IMG/VR virus record: IMGVR_UViG_3300039106_001163
Location: 1 to 43,831 of that record
DNA: 43,831 nt
Strand: one strand, 5' to 3'
From: a virus
The notes under the pieces are model-generated. The model saw nothing but the letters and a program-made list of their open reading frames with translations, ran no database searches and was not told where the DNA came from. Each line of letters opens with the position of its first letter. The first letter of the stretch is position 1. A program made the translations under genes and the position numbers. This document shows positions 5,865 through 12,106 of the stretch, piece by piece.

Positions 5865-6282
5865 CGTCTTCTGTTCCGTGTAGCAATGCTTCGAGTGTTT
5901 TGTAGTGATCAAATGCCTGTTGTAATGCTTCATACTTTGCTAACAACTGTGGCTTGGGTTCGAGTATACTAAGACGTTGCTCTACTTTTTGCATCCACGA
6001 TACCATACTTTTACCGCCAATTGTAATGTCTGGTTTTTCACCTTCGAGCGTTAATTGCCCTTGCATTGATAATTTTGCATTAGTGTTGGTCCAATTAGTA
6101 CCAGCACCGCCAGCCATTAATACACTGCCAGTTCCTCCGCCACCTGCGCCCGATATGGAAATAGTCGATGGTATTGTTCCAGTGCCAAACGTATTAGTAC
6201 CACTTGCACTTGTACCAGCTCCTGGTGGTGATACACCCAATACTCCACCTATAGTAACTGTATGTGGTCTATTAGTTGCCAT
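5851..6282 (-). CDS. Gly/Ser/Thr-rich structural-type protein, 143 aa
   Basis: Residues 8-65 are low-complexity Gly/Thr/Ser (GTNTFGTGT, ISGAGGGGTGS), giving beta-rich, flexible sequence like that of fibre or head-decoration segments. A short conserved block follows (LSMQGQLTLEGEKPDITIGG, 71-90), then a coiled-coil-like C-terminus (MQKVEQRLSILEPKPQLLAKYEAL, broken by prolines). The 'GEKPDI.I.G.S....MQK...RL.IL.P' layout is familiar from a phage protein of unknown function found near structural genes. Here it is on the early strand. It shares one base with the preceding gene's stop. Confidence 0.7.
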   Translation of the reverse strand: MATNRPHTVTIGGVLGVSPPGAGTSASGTNTFGTGTIPSTISISGAGGGGTGSVLMAGGAGTNWTNTNAKLSMQGQLTLEGEKPDITIGGKSMVSWMQKVEQRLSILEPKPQLLAKYEALQQAFDHYKTLEALLHGTEDDDNK

Positions 6283-6686
6283 TATTCTTTGCCTTTTAAT
6301 ATAGCAATCATGTGACCTTGTTCTCTTTTAAATGCTTTGTAAGCGGCACATATTACAGCAAAGACATAGTATGTAGCAACAACTTTAATGTATGGTAGGT
6401 AAAGGTCAACTATAGCTATCCTATCACCAGTTGGTAATGTAATAAGATATTTGTAATCTGTGGCCGTAAGCCCAAGCATTATTAGCAAAAATCCCATAGT
6501 AGCGAGCATTATATAAAAAACCGTAGTCTGACCCGGGCATTCAAGTAACCCATCGGTTAGAATGTTGTGGTATTTCCTAACATTAAATATTCCTCTATTT
6601 CCAACAAAAAAGTTAAAAATACTTGCTAACTTTGAGCTAACCTTTTTAACTAACCACGGAATGAAGTACTTGAAAAATGTAGTCAT
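6282..6686 (-). CDS. Phage membrane protein, 134 aa, two membrane helices
   Basis: The start at 6686 is preferred to 6704: it shares a base with the TAA of the upstream gene (TAATG) and has AAAGGA eight bases upstream. Two strong hydrophobic stretches lie at about 56-76 (VFYIMLATMGFLLIMLGL) and 97-113 (IKVVATYYVFAVICAAY), with basic N- and C-termini, suggesting an inner-membrane hairpin with both ends inside. The basic amphipathic N-terminus (FKYFIPWLVKKVSSKL) may lie along the membrane. Function unknown. Confidence 0.7.
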   Translation of the reverse strand: MTTFFKYFIPWLVKKVSSKLASIFNFFVGNRGIFNVRKYHNILTDGLLECPGQTTVFYIMLATMGFLLIMLGLTATDYKYLITLPTGDRIAIVDLYLPYIKVVATYYVFAVICAAYKAFKREQGHMIAILKGKE

Positions 6687-6841
6687 TATTTCTTTCCTTT
6701 GCAATCACAGTTGCGACCTTGATTACAATTTCCCGAACAGTTAGTGTCGTCGTCACAACACCCATTTGGTCCAAATATCTTATAAACCAACCCCAATCCA
6801 ATTACTGCAAGTACAGCCAATGCTAATATTACGTAGTCCAT
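6686..6841 (-). CDS. Small single-pass Cys-rich membrane protein, 51 aa
   Basis: Residues 3-23 form one membrane helix (YVILALAVLAVIGLGLVY). The tail has Cys at 28, 29, 35, 39, 45 and 47 in the arrangement C-S-G-N-C-N-Q-G-R-N-C-D-C. The CxGNCxQGRxCxC tail on a short anchor is a pattern I have seen in small phage and prophage proteins; its role is unknown. The ATG overlaps the TGA of the upstream gene (TGATG) and its stop overlaps the next ATG (TAATG), so coupling on both sides supports it. Confidence 0.7.
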   Translation of the reverse strand: MDYVILALAVLAVIGLGLVYKIFGPNGCCDDDTNCSGNCNQGRNCDCKGKK

Positions 6842-7524
6842 CATTCATCATCTCCGCGATCTACACCTTCATAAACTTCTTCTGTGTTGCCAGCAATAAC
6901 CCACTTAGCTTCACTCCACTTACCGGACGTATCATAGTCATCGGTATCGATGTCTACTCCATCATACTGTATACCACTTGTAAGTTCCCAACCATTCATG
7001 TCTTCGTATAGCACACGTAGTTTGCTAGGGTCAAACGGCGAATTAATCTCAAAATCACTACTAAAGAATGTACCTTTCTCCCCTTCTGCACCCCAGAACA
7101 CTGATGTACCTGCTGGATAGTCGTTTATGTAATGTTCATCTATACAATCAAACGTGGCACCGTTTGCTGTTAATATCGTCCCTAACGGACTTCTCCAAAC
7201 TTCATTGTTCTTTTCATCATACACTACAATGACACTAGCATCATCAAATGTTGCACCGGCTGTATGCCCACCATGATCACAATCATATGGGGTACCCGGT
7301 TCAAATGGTCGCATAGCTTGCGGAATATCATTCCAGAGGTCTTCGTCTCCGCCACTAGCATACTGCTCAATATTAATGGCTTTTTCTTTGAAGTAATCAT
7401 AAATTTTACGGTCAACATCGCCCCAATAGACTTCACCGCCATAGCCCCAAATTTCAACACGATAGTTACGTGCAGTAAATTTAAGCGTTGCTATTAGCTC
7501 TTCTTTTTGTTTCTTGGTCGCCAT
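6841..7524 (-). CDS. Conserved acidic phage protein, 227 aa
   Basis: A soluble, acidic protein with no membrane segment. The N-terminus has FTARNYRVEIWGYGGEVYWGDVDRKIYDYF (about 16-45), then an acidic D-E-D-L-W-N-D-I-P segment, YDCDHGGH, and beta-rich segments (IVVYDEKNNEVW, VLYEDMNGWEL). The R-x-W-G-Y-G-G-E with V-D-R-x-I-Y-D-Y opening recalls a conserved hypothetical protein of T4-like phages. I cannot assign a function. It is joined to both neighbours by one-base stop/start overlaps. Confidence 0.75.
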   Translation of the reverse strand: MATKKQKEELIATLKFTARNYRVEIWGYGGEVYWGDVDRKIYDYFKEKAINIEQYASGGDEDLWNDIPQAMRPFEPGTPYDCDHGGHTAGATFDDASVIVVYDEKNNEVWRSPLGTILTANGATFDCIDEHYINDYPAGTSVFWGAEGEKGTFFSSDFEINSPFDPSKLRVLYEDMNGWELTSGIQYDGVDIDTDDYDTSGKWSEAKWVIAGNTEEVYEGVDRGDDE

Positions 7525-7754
7525 TAAACAATTCTTCCAATGGAATCAAAAATTAATTGATTAAGCAATGCTTCGTAATTTTTGCCCGATGCCTTAGCAT
7601 CGTAGATTTTACGCACTGCATCTATTAGATGCGATGAACTATCTGACGAGGACGATTCATTTAACCCACGCTCATTGTATTCATCTGCAATTTCATCATC
7701 ACTGAAGTCATCTAAATTAACATCAATTTCAATTTCTTTATAGATAGTTGCCAT
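7524..7754 (-). CDS. Conserved small acidic phage protein, 76 aa
   Basis: Begins Y-K-E-I-E-I-D-V-N-L-D-D-F-S-D-D-E-I (about 5-22), has a Ser-rich linker (ESSSSDSSSH, 33-42) and ends with a helix IRKIYDAK-like segment and LNQLIFDSIGRIV. The same beginning and end occur in small phage proteins of unknown role. It is the first gene after the consensus promoter at 7788-7816. GGAGAAAT precedes the ATG. Confidence 0.7.
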   Translation of the reverse strand: MATIYKEIEIDVNLDDFSDDEIADEYNERGLNESSSSDSSSHLIDAVRKIYDAKASGKNYEALLNQLIFDSIGRIV

Positions 7755-7783
7755 TTTATTTCTCCGTTGCGCTAGTTTATGTA

Positions 7784-8236
7784 TTACATTATACAGCCAT
7801 TTGAGTCATTTGTCAATCGATAATTAACAGACACACGGTCGATAGCATCATTGATTTGATCTAAACTAATGTCGTGATCTTCATATCCATCTGCTACTAA
7901 GTTGTAATAGTTATCACTTGGCATACCCAATACTTCTTCTGGGTACATGAAGTATGTCATTGCTGTTACAAGTTTGTTATCGTGAATAACTTTCACGTTG
8001 GTTTTATCATAGTAGTAAGGATAGCCCTCTAATCTATCAAGTGATTCTTCATCTTCTGAACCAATCTCCCAAAGCACCCCATGTACAATATTACCTGGTG
8101 ATTGCTCGACAGTTGCAAACCCTTTAAACTCAAACGCATAGTTTGGTAGTACGGCCGCACCTAAACTTACCGCTGATGGGCAACGTAGAGCCATTTGCAC
8201 TAAGTTAGTGTTCATGCCATAGCTGAAGTATTTCAT
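7784..8236 (-). CDS. Gamma-glutamylcyclotransferase-like protein (GGCT/AIG2 fold), 150 aa
   Basis: Matches the GGCT/AIG2-like superfamily: the substrate loop YFSYGMNTN (3-11), the strand FKGFATVEQSPGNIVHGVLWEI (37-58) and L-D-R-L-E-G-Y-P-Y-Y-Y (66-76), where E70 is the expected catalytic acid. Family enzymes cyclise gamma-glutamyl amines to release 5-oxoproline, acting on gamma-glutamyl amino acids, glutathione or protein-linked isopeptides. The substrate here is unknown. It overlaps the SleB-like gene upstream by 4 bp. The promoter for the next operon lies inside its 3' end. Confidence 0.8.
   Translation of the reverse strand: MKYFSYGMNTNLVQMALRCPSAVSLGAAVLPNYAFEFKGFATVEQSPGNIVHGVLWEIGSEDEESLDRLEGYPYYYDKTNVKVIHDNKLVTAMTYFMYPEEVLGMPSDNYYNLVADGYEDHDISLDQINDAIDRVSVNYRLTNDSNGCIM
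7788..7816 (-). promoter_or_regulatory. Consensus sigma70 promoter inside the GGCT gene end
   Basis: Minus strand: TTGACA (7816-7811), 17 bp ending AAATGGCTG, TATAAT (7793-7788). Perfect hexamers. The stretch AATGGCTGTATAATGT is shared with the promoter at 2103-2131, suggesting a duplicated or selected module. It heads the chain 7754 to about 4831. Confidence 0.8.
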
Positions 8237-8802
8237 AGTTTAATTGAATGTCCTTTTGCTTGTGTATAAAAAATGTGTTGCCCAATCTGCATAATTTTAC
8301 GTTTATTATCACGCCATCCCGGTGATACATATTCCGCATGATAAAATAATGCTTTCTTCAATGGCTTAACTCTAACTCCATTGGTTAATACCTGTGTTGC
8401 AATTTCTCTACTGCGTTCCCAAGTTGCGTCTTTGGGGTGAGACCAAGCACGTTCTTTAACCTTAGTCCAACTAAACTGTGCTTTTGAATATACAACATTG
8501 CATATATTCTTACCCCAATAACCCGACTTCTTACGGTTAAGTGTTACTTGTGCAACTGCATACTTACCCAAGTCACTTTCAACACCTGCTTCGTAGTATA
8601 TGTTACGTACCAAACACTCATACTCTTTTGGTGTAAACTTAGCATGTACACTACTACGTTCAAGTACAGCTTCTTTAATTATTTCAATGTCACTGTGTAT
8701 TCCAGTAACCTGTTCTTCCATCCTATCTATGCGTTGATCCTGCATAAACAAAACATATATAGCACCTGCAATAACAAAGTAAATTAAGCCACGTTTAATC
8801 AT
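8233..8802 (-). CDS. Membrane-anchored SleB-like cell wall hydrolase, 189 aa
   Basis: Residues 4-20 form one N-terminal membrane helix or uncleaved signal anchor, then a short coiled-coil-like linker (about 22-52). The rest is a Hydrolase_2 (SleB/CwlJ) domain: YECLVRNIYYEAGVESDLGKYAV begins the domain, with E71 in Y-Y-E-A-G as the likely catalytic Glu, then VTLNRKKSG, AQFSW and FYHAEYVSPGW. Such enzymes are lytic transglycosylases or glucosaminidases acting on peptidoglycan in the periplasm. It is on the early strand with its own promoter, away from the lysis cassette at 32908-34769, so it may serve wall remodelling, superinfection control or entry rather than final lysis. Confidence 0.8.
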   Translation of the reverse strand: MIKRGLIYFVIAGAIYVLFMQDQRIDRMEEQVTGIHSDIEIIKEAVLERSSVHAKFTPKEYECLVRNIYYEAGVESDLGKYAVAQVTLNRKKSGYWGKNICNVVYSKAQFSWTKVKERAWSHPKDATWERSREIATQVLTNGVRVKPLKKALFYHAEYVSPGWRDNKRKIMQIGQHIFYTQAKGHSIKL

Positions 8803-8833
8803 ATGTGCTTTCTCTAATGTTTAAAACAAGTGT

Positions 8834-8862
8834 ATTATACTATAGTTTAATTCAAAAGTCAA
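8834..8862 (-). promoter_or_regulatory. Sigma70 promoter of the SleB/GGCT pair
   Basis: Minus strand: TTGACT (8862-8857), 17 bp, TATAAT (8839-8834), then ACACTTG, a downstream sequence also seen after the promoters at 12018 and 24085. It lies between the terminator at 8877-8903 and the SleB-like gene. Confidence 0.75.
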
Positions 8863-8876
8863 GTGAAAGATCAATA

Positions 8877-8903
8877 AAAAAGCCCGTATTGCACGGGCTT
8901 TTT
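8877..8903 (-). terminator. Rho-independent terminator
   Basis: A perfect 11-bp stem, AAAAAGCCCGT (8877-8887) with ACGGGCTTTTT (8893-8903), around a 5-base loop. Read on the minus strand it ends in a T run just past the winged-helix gene; the symmetry would allow termination in both directions. It insulates a probably highly expressed gene. Confidence 0.9.
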
Positions 8904-8921
8904 CTAATTACATTTTGCTAA

Positions 8922-9251
8922 TTAAGCAATAAATGCGCGAGCACGTGAACCTTTAGAATCACGAGCAGAAACTGCATATACAGTTTTACCTGTAGTGTTA
9001 ACATCAGTTCTAACATTTAAACCGCATTTACGGAACTCTGACATACGAGCTGGTAAATTTAAAATACCATAGTTTGCCGCCGCTTGTGCCGCTGACAAGG
9101 TTTTACCTGTACCACGTAAATATGTTTCTAAAAATGCCGCTTGGTTTGTTACTTTAGTTAAATTAGCCACCGGTGCTTTTTTAGCTACAGTTTTAACAGA
9201 CTTAGTAGTTGTTTTAGATTTAGTTGCAGTTGTTTTAGTTGTCTTAACCAT
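8922..9251 (-). CDS. Basic winged-helix DNA-binding protein, 109 aa
   Basis: Residues 1-34 are a Lys/Thr/Ala-rich flexible tail (KTTKTTATKSKTTTKSVK), like histone-type or nucleoid-protein tails. Residues about 36-95 form a winged-helix/HTH domain: AFLETYLRGTGKTLSAAQAAANYG, then LNLPARMSEFRKCGLNVRTD and a V-Y-A-V wing. Phage members of this family are small DNA-binding proteins, possibly transcription or packing factors. The gene has its own promoter (9310-9338) and a strong terminator, so it forms a single-gene unit and may be made in quantity. The target is unknown. Confidence 0.75.
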   Translation of the reverse strand: MVKTTKTTATKSKTTTKSVKTVAKKAPVANLTKVTNQAAFLETYLRGTGKTLSAAQAAANYGILNLPARMSEFRKCGLNVRTDVNTTGKTVYAVSARDSKGSRARAFIA

Positions 9252-9309
9252 TGTTGTATTTCTCCATTAATTTAAAATATTTGCTAACGAATTTTGTCAG
9301 CATCATACT

Positions 9310-9338
9310 ATAGTATACAAAAATTAAGCAGTTGTCAA
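9310..9338 (-). promoter_or_regulatory. Probable sigma70 promoter of the winged-helix gene
   Basis: Minus strand: TTGACA (9338-9333), whose TGA is the stop codon of the AbrB-like gene. The -10 is less certain: TATACT with a 15-bp spacer (9317-9312) or TACTAT with 17 bp (9315-9310). The -35 is perfect and the position fits. Confidence 0.55.
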
Positions 9339-9502
9339 CTCTTTTTGGTTAAACTAATTTGTTTAGTGGATTCGTCGACTACCCAAACTAAAGTATCATC
9401 ATCTTTCCAGCCTAGTTGTTCTATTAGGTCAGTTGGAAGTGGGAGGATTAGCTCACCTGTTGCAATATCTTCCTCTAGCACCGCAGTCCATGTCTTAGAC
9501 AT
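9335..9502 (-). CDS. AbrB/SpoVT-like small protein, 55 aa
   Basis: Reads MSKTWTAVLEEDIATGELIL at the start, then PLPTDLIEQLGWKDDDTLVW and a short beta tail ending LTKKS. The order (beta strand, LPLP, helix D-L-I-E-Q-L-G-W, D-D-x-L-x-W) is that of the swapped-hairpin AbrB/MazE fold, and very similar 50-60-residue proteins occur in T4-like phages. AbrB-fold proteins bind DNA as dimers and often act as antitoxins or repressors. No toxin lies next to it. It overlaps the WYL_2-like gene by 8 bp. Confidence 0.7.
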   Translation of the reverse strand: MSKTWTAVLEEDIATGELILPLPTDLIEQLGWKDDDTLVWVVDESTKQISLTKKS

Positions 9503-9746
9503 TGATTTCTACCTTTGACACACTATCAAAGCGGAAACTGCGCCACGCATTGGCATCAATACACCAAACGCTTACTGTAGCTTTTTCTTTGTCTGTGGCT
9601 TCTTTAAGCGGTGTTTTACGCTTGTACGCAGGTACAATGTCTGTTCTAAGGGTACATGGCATAACACGTACTTCGCCGTTTACTTTGGTGAATGTAATGG
9701 TGCATACGTTGTTTCTTAATGTTTCTAACAATTCTTCACGTTGCAT
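9495..9746 (-). CDS. WYL_2 (DUF2693)-like small protein, 83 aa
   Basis: TITFTKVNGEVRVMPCTLRTDIVPAY (about 16-41), followed by VSVWCIDANAWRSFRFDSVSKVEI (59-82), matches the pattern of the phage WYL_2/DUF2693 family (T-F-T-K-x-D-G-x-x-R-x-M-x-C-T-L with W-D-x-x-x-x-x-W-R-S-F). This is a small SH3/Sm-like barrel of unknown role, found widely in T4-like phages. It follows the Cys-rich genes with a short gap. Confidence 0.75.
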   Translation of the reverse strand: MQREELLETLRNNVCTITFTKVNGEVRVMPCTLRTDIVPAYKRKTPLKEATDKEKATVSVWCIDANAWRSFRFDSVSKVEINV

Positions 9747-9747
9747 A

Positions 9748-10050
9748 TTATATTCTCTTAATTAATTTAAATAAATCTTTATTATTTTTGGGCAACCAAT
9801 GTTTACCATCTGCACCACAATAATCACCATGCGAAAACTTACGCTGGATTGAGCAATACTCCATACTAGTCACCGTATCAGTTTTACCAGTTACAGGATC
9901 GAAACTAGTTGTTGTGGTTTTGCTACGTTTACATTTAGCAAATGCTGGATTAAATCTAACAAGAATTTCTATTAAAGACCTGTAACTATGCTTACAACTC
10001 AAACAGGTAACCTGCGTTTGTTCATTTCGTATGCCATCTTCTGTTATCAT
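9748..10050 (-). CDS. Cys-rich, probably zinc-binding phage protein, 100 aa (paralogue 1)
   Basis: The start at 10050 is chosen for GAGAGGCAAT before it and because the longer frame (to 10131) would overlap the upstream gene. Cys pairs appear in CLSCKHSYRS, with further Cys in FAKCKRS, EYCSIQR and DYCGADGKHW. It shares the plan C-x2-C-x-H, P-A-x-x-C-K, D-P-V-T-G-K, C-G-x-x-G-x-H-W with the next upstream gene, so the two are tandem paralogues. Four conserved Cys suggest a zinc site. Role unknown. Confidence 0.7.
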   Translation of the reverse strand: MITEDGIRNEQTQVTCLSCKHSYRSLIEILVRFNPAFAKCKRSKTTTTSFDPVTGKTDTVTSMEYCSIQRKFSHGDYCGADGKHWLPKNNKDLFKLIKRI

Positions 10051-10066
10051 ATTGCCTCTCTTTTCA

Positions 10067-10327
10067 TTATAAATAACCAACACAGTCAAGTCGTTCTTCC
10101 CAATGCCGACCTTCTGGGCCACATCTACCACTTCCGTAATTTAAATCATCGCGTTCGTCTCTACAAGTTAACAACCTAAGATAGTGTATCTTCTGAACCT
10201 TACCCGTTACTAAATCAACTATCTGATTATGGCTGTGTTTACAACGTGCAGGCTCACTATTAAACTTCATAAGCCAGCTTCGATGATAGTGCATACAATC
10301 TACACACGCTAAAATAGTTTCTGTCAT
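10067..10327 (-). CDS. Cys-rich, probably zinc-binding phage protein, 86 aa (paralogue 2)
   Basis: CVDCMHYHRS (8-17), EPARCKHS (25-32), D-L-V-T-G-K, LTCRDERDD and GRCGPEGRHWEE (about 67-78) repeat the plan of the neighbouring gene at 9748-10050. The family (C-x2-C, P-A-R-C, V-T-G-K, C-G-x-x-G-x-H-W) is common in phages but uncharacterised. The start shares one base with the stop of the upstream gene (TAATG). Confidence 0.7.
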   Translation of the reverse strand: MTETILACVDCMHYHRSWLMKFNSEPARCKHSHNQIVDLVTGKVQKIHYLRLLTCRDERDDLNYGSGRCGPEGRHWEERLDCVGYL

Positions 10328-10626
10328 TATGATTTCTCTTTTAAAATGTTAAATGTAAGTTCTTTAGCACGTTGTTCCATTGCCTTATGATCTAATATAT
10401 CCATAGTCTGCAAGATGTCCTGTATTAGATCTACAATGACTTCACGTCCGTCAGCTGTTAAGTAACAATACTCGCGCCCGATATCACTATGTCGCCATAA
10501 TTTTGGATTTTTAGTAATTTCAAGCATAGCACCGTAGACTACACTTTTGTTTGCTTCTTGTGCTAAGTTATAGTTTTTAGTCAAAGATAATATCCTTAAG
10601 AGCCAGTTTATTAATTTTACTATCAT
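10327..10626 (-). CDS. Conserved phage protein, 99 aa
   Basis: Residues 1-16 are hydrophobic or amphipathic (MIVKLINWLLRILSL) and may associate with the membrane. The rest is soluble: VVYGAMLEITKNPKLWRHS, then IGREYCYLTADGREVIVDLI and a charged helical end. I do not recognise a function. It is coupled to DNA ligase by a 4-bp overlap (ATGA), so co-expression with ligase is expected. Confidence 0.7.
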   Translation of the reverse strand: MIVKLINWLLRILSLTKNYNLAQEANKSVVYGAMLEITKNPKLWRHSDIGREYCYLTADGREVIVDLIQDILQTMDILDHKAMEQRAKELTFNILKEKS

Positions 10627-11987
10627 TTAACAGCATTGTCAAATTGTTCAATAACTCGAGCTAAATCATCTGCTACTGTTTTGTCTGTTCTAAATTCAGC
10701 AAAACGTGGAAGGAACAATGAGTATTTTGTATTATTACCACTTGGTGGCATAATGCTGTTACCTTTAACTGTAACAATTGTACCAAGTAGTCGATCACGT
10801 GTGTTATGCACTTCCAAACGTACTTCATCTGTAAAGCCACTAATGTTTACTTCGAGTAAACCATCACTTGATTGACAAACAATAGAACCAAACGTTGCTT
10901 CGTTTTTACCATTGCCAGCATTAAAACCCATTATAACTAAATCAACGTCGATATCAAGTTTCATCTTAACTTGGTGTTTACTTGTGCCATCTTTCCATTC
11001 ACCATTACCATGTTTAATAATAGTGCCTTCTAACCCTTCTGCAAGCATTTCACGATAGTGTACCAATGCTTCTTCCATGTTATGTATGATGACAGTTGGG
11101 ATTAATTTAATAAAGTTTGAACCAAATACTTGTGATTTGAGTGTTTCAAAACGTGTTTTGTATGGTACAGCGTAAACACCTTTAGCAACTACTGCTGATA
11201 ATGCAATTTGATCCCACACTAAGTAAACTGGTTTGCAATTTGCTAAAAATGCGCCACCTTGTGCTACTTTGTTTAGCATACCATTACCAATTTGGCGTGG
11301 TAATACAACACCATCTTGTTCAACTAATAGCTCACCGTGTGATTGTGTACCAAGTGGAAATGTATCTTTTACATCCATTACTAAGTATTCAAATTGCTCT
11401 AATGGAAACTGTGTGCCAGAACGGCTTAGGATAGTAACGTTACCATCTGCATCGTGATTTACGTTAGCATACATGCCATCTGCTTTAAGTTGACTGTAAA
11501 CACCTTCTGCCCAGCTAAATTGATCTAACTTAACTGCTTTTGGAAGTGAACAGCGCATATATGGAAATTCTGGAATTAAGTTCTTCCATACTTTGTTTGC
11601 AGTGCTTTCGCCAAAGCCCGCACGTAAGTCACGGTCGATTACTTTAGCAAGTACTTTAGCATCTTCTGCGCACAGTCTTTCTAACTGTGACTTCAAGTAT
11701 TCAATTGCATTGCTACCAGTGCGCTTACGTGATGCAATGTCATTTAAAATATTAAATAATGCGTATTCAAGTGCGGATTCACCGGCACTTTCGGAGTCGC
11801 CTGCGCTAACTGCGCCAGGAGCAGGAGTATAAGCTGGAATTTTCTTAATGTAAAAGTTAACAGTTGGGTCGTAAGCAAGACGAATAACTTCTTGCAATAC
11901 ATCGTTGTCTTTATGTTTAGTAAGGATTGCAATTTTTGCATTCTTACTTGGTTCATTTGCAACTTCTTCTAAAATAGCGTTTATCAT
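10623..11987 (-). CDS. 30: ATP-dependent DNA ligase, T4 gp30-like, 454 aa
   Basis: Seals nicks in duplex DNA using ATP. Motif I Y-S-Q-L-K-A-D-G (164-171) has the adenylated Lys at 168. Later nucleotidyltransferase elements include ILSRSGTQFP, S-H-G-E-L-L-V, EGLEGTIIKHGNGEW (motif IV region) and KHQVKMKLDIDVDLVIMG (motif V). The N-terminal half (1-150) is the helical DNA-binding domain, and the C-terminus (about 360-454) is the OB fold. Length is close to T4 gp30 (487). It heads the leftward operon from the consensus promoter at 12018-12046. Confidence 0.9.
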   Translation of the reverse strand: MINAILEEVANEPSKNAKIAILTKHKDNDVLQEVIRLAYDPTVNFYIKKIPAYTPAPGAVSAGDSESAGESALEYALFNILNDIASRKRTGSNAIEYLKSQLERLCAEDAKVLAKVIDRDLRAGFGESTANKVWKNLIPEFPYMRCSLPKAVKLDQFSWAEGVYSQLKADGMYANVNHDADGNVTILSRSGTQFPLEQFEYLVMDVKDTFPLGTQSHGELLVEQDGVVLPRQIGNGMLNKVAQGGAFLANCKPVYLVWDQIALSAVVAKGVYAVPYKTRFETLKSQVFGSNFIKLIPTVIIHNMEEALVHYREMLAEGLEGTIIKHGNGEWKDGTSKHQVKMKLDIDVDLVIMGFNAGNGKNEATFGSIVCQSSDGLLEVNISGFTDEVRLEVHNTRDRLLGTIVTVKGNSIMPPSGNNTKYSLFLPRFAEFRTDKTVADDLARVIEQFDNAVK

Positions 11988-12017
11988 TTATACACCTAGT
12001 TATTAATTTATAAGTGT

Positions 12018-12046
12018 ATTATACAGCCAATTTGCTACCTTGTCAA
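12018..12046 (-). promoter_or_regulatory. Consensus sigma70 promoter of the ligase operon
   Basis: Minus strand: TTGACA (12046-12041), 17 bp ending TTGGCTG, TATAAT (12023-12018), then ACACTTA. Perfect hexamers. It lies in the 119-bp divergent gap between ligase and the first virion gene. Confidence 0.8.
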
Positions 12047-12072
12047 TCAATATTTTATATAACCCAATGAAT

Positions 12073-12080
12073 CATAAATA
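12073..12080 (+). promoter_or_regulatory. T4-late-like promoter box CATAAATA
   Basis: Seven of eight bases match T4 late TATAAATA and it fits the NATAAATA form described for cyanophages. It ends 26 bases before the ATG of the first virion gene, leaving a leader of about 20 bases. In this AT-rich sequence chance matches are common. Confidence 0.4.
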
Positions 12081-12106
12081 TTAGAATACTAATAGAGTGA
12101 TAATAC

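Noticed and set aside
5954-6304. Plus-strand 116-codon Pro/Val-rich frame
   Set aside because: It mirrors the Gly/Thr-rich repeats of the minus-strand gene at 5851-6282, which has proper coupling to its neighbours.
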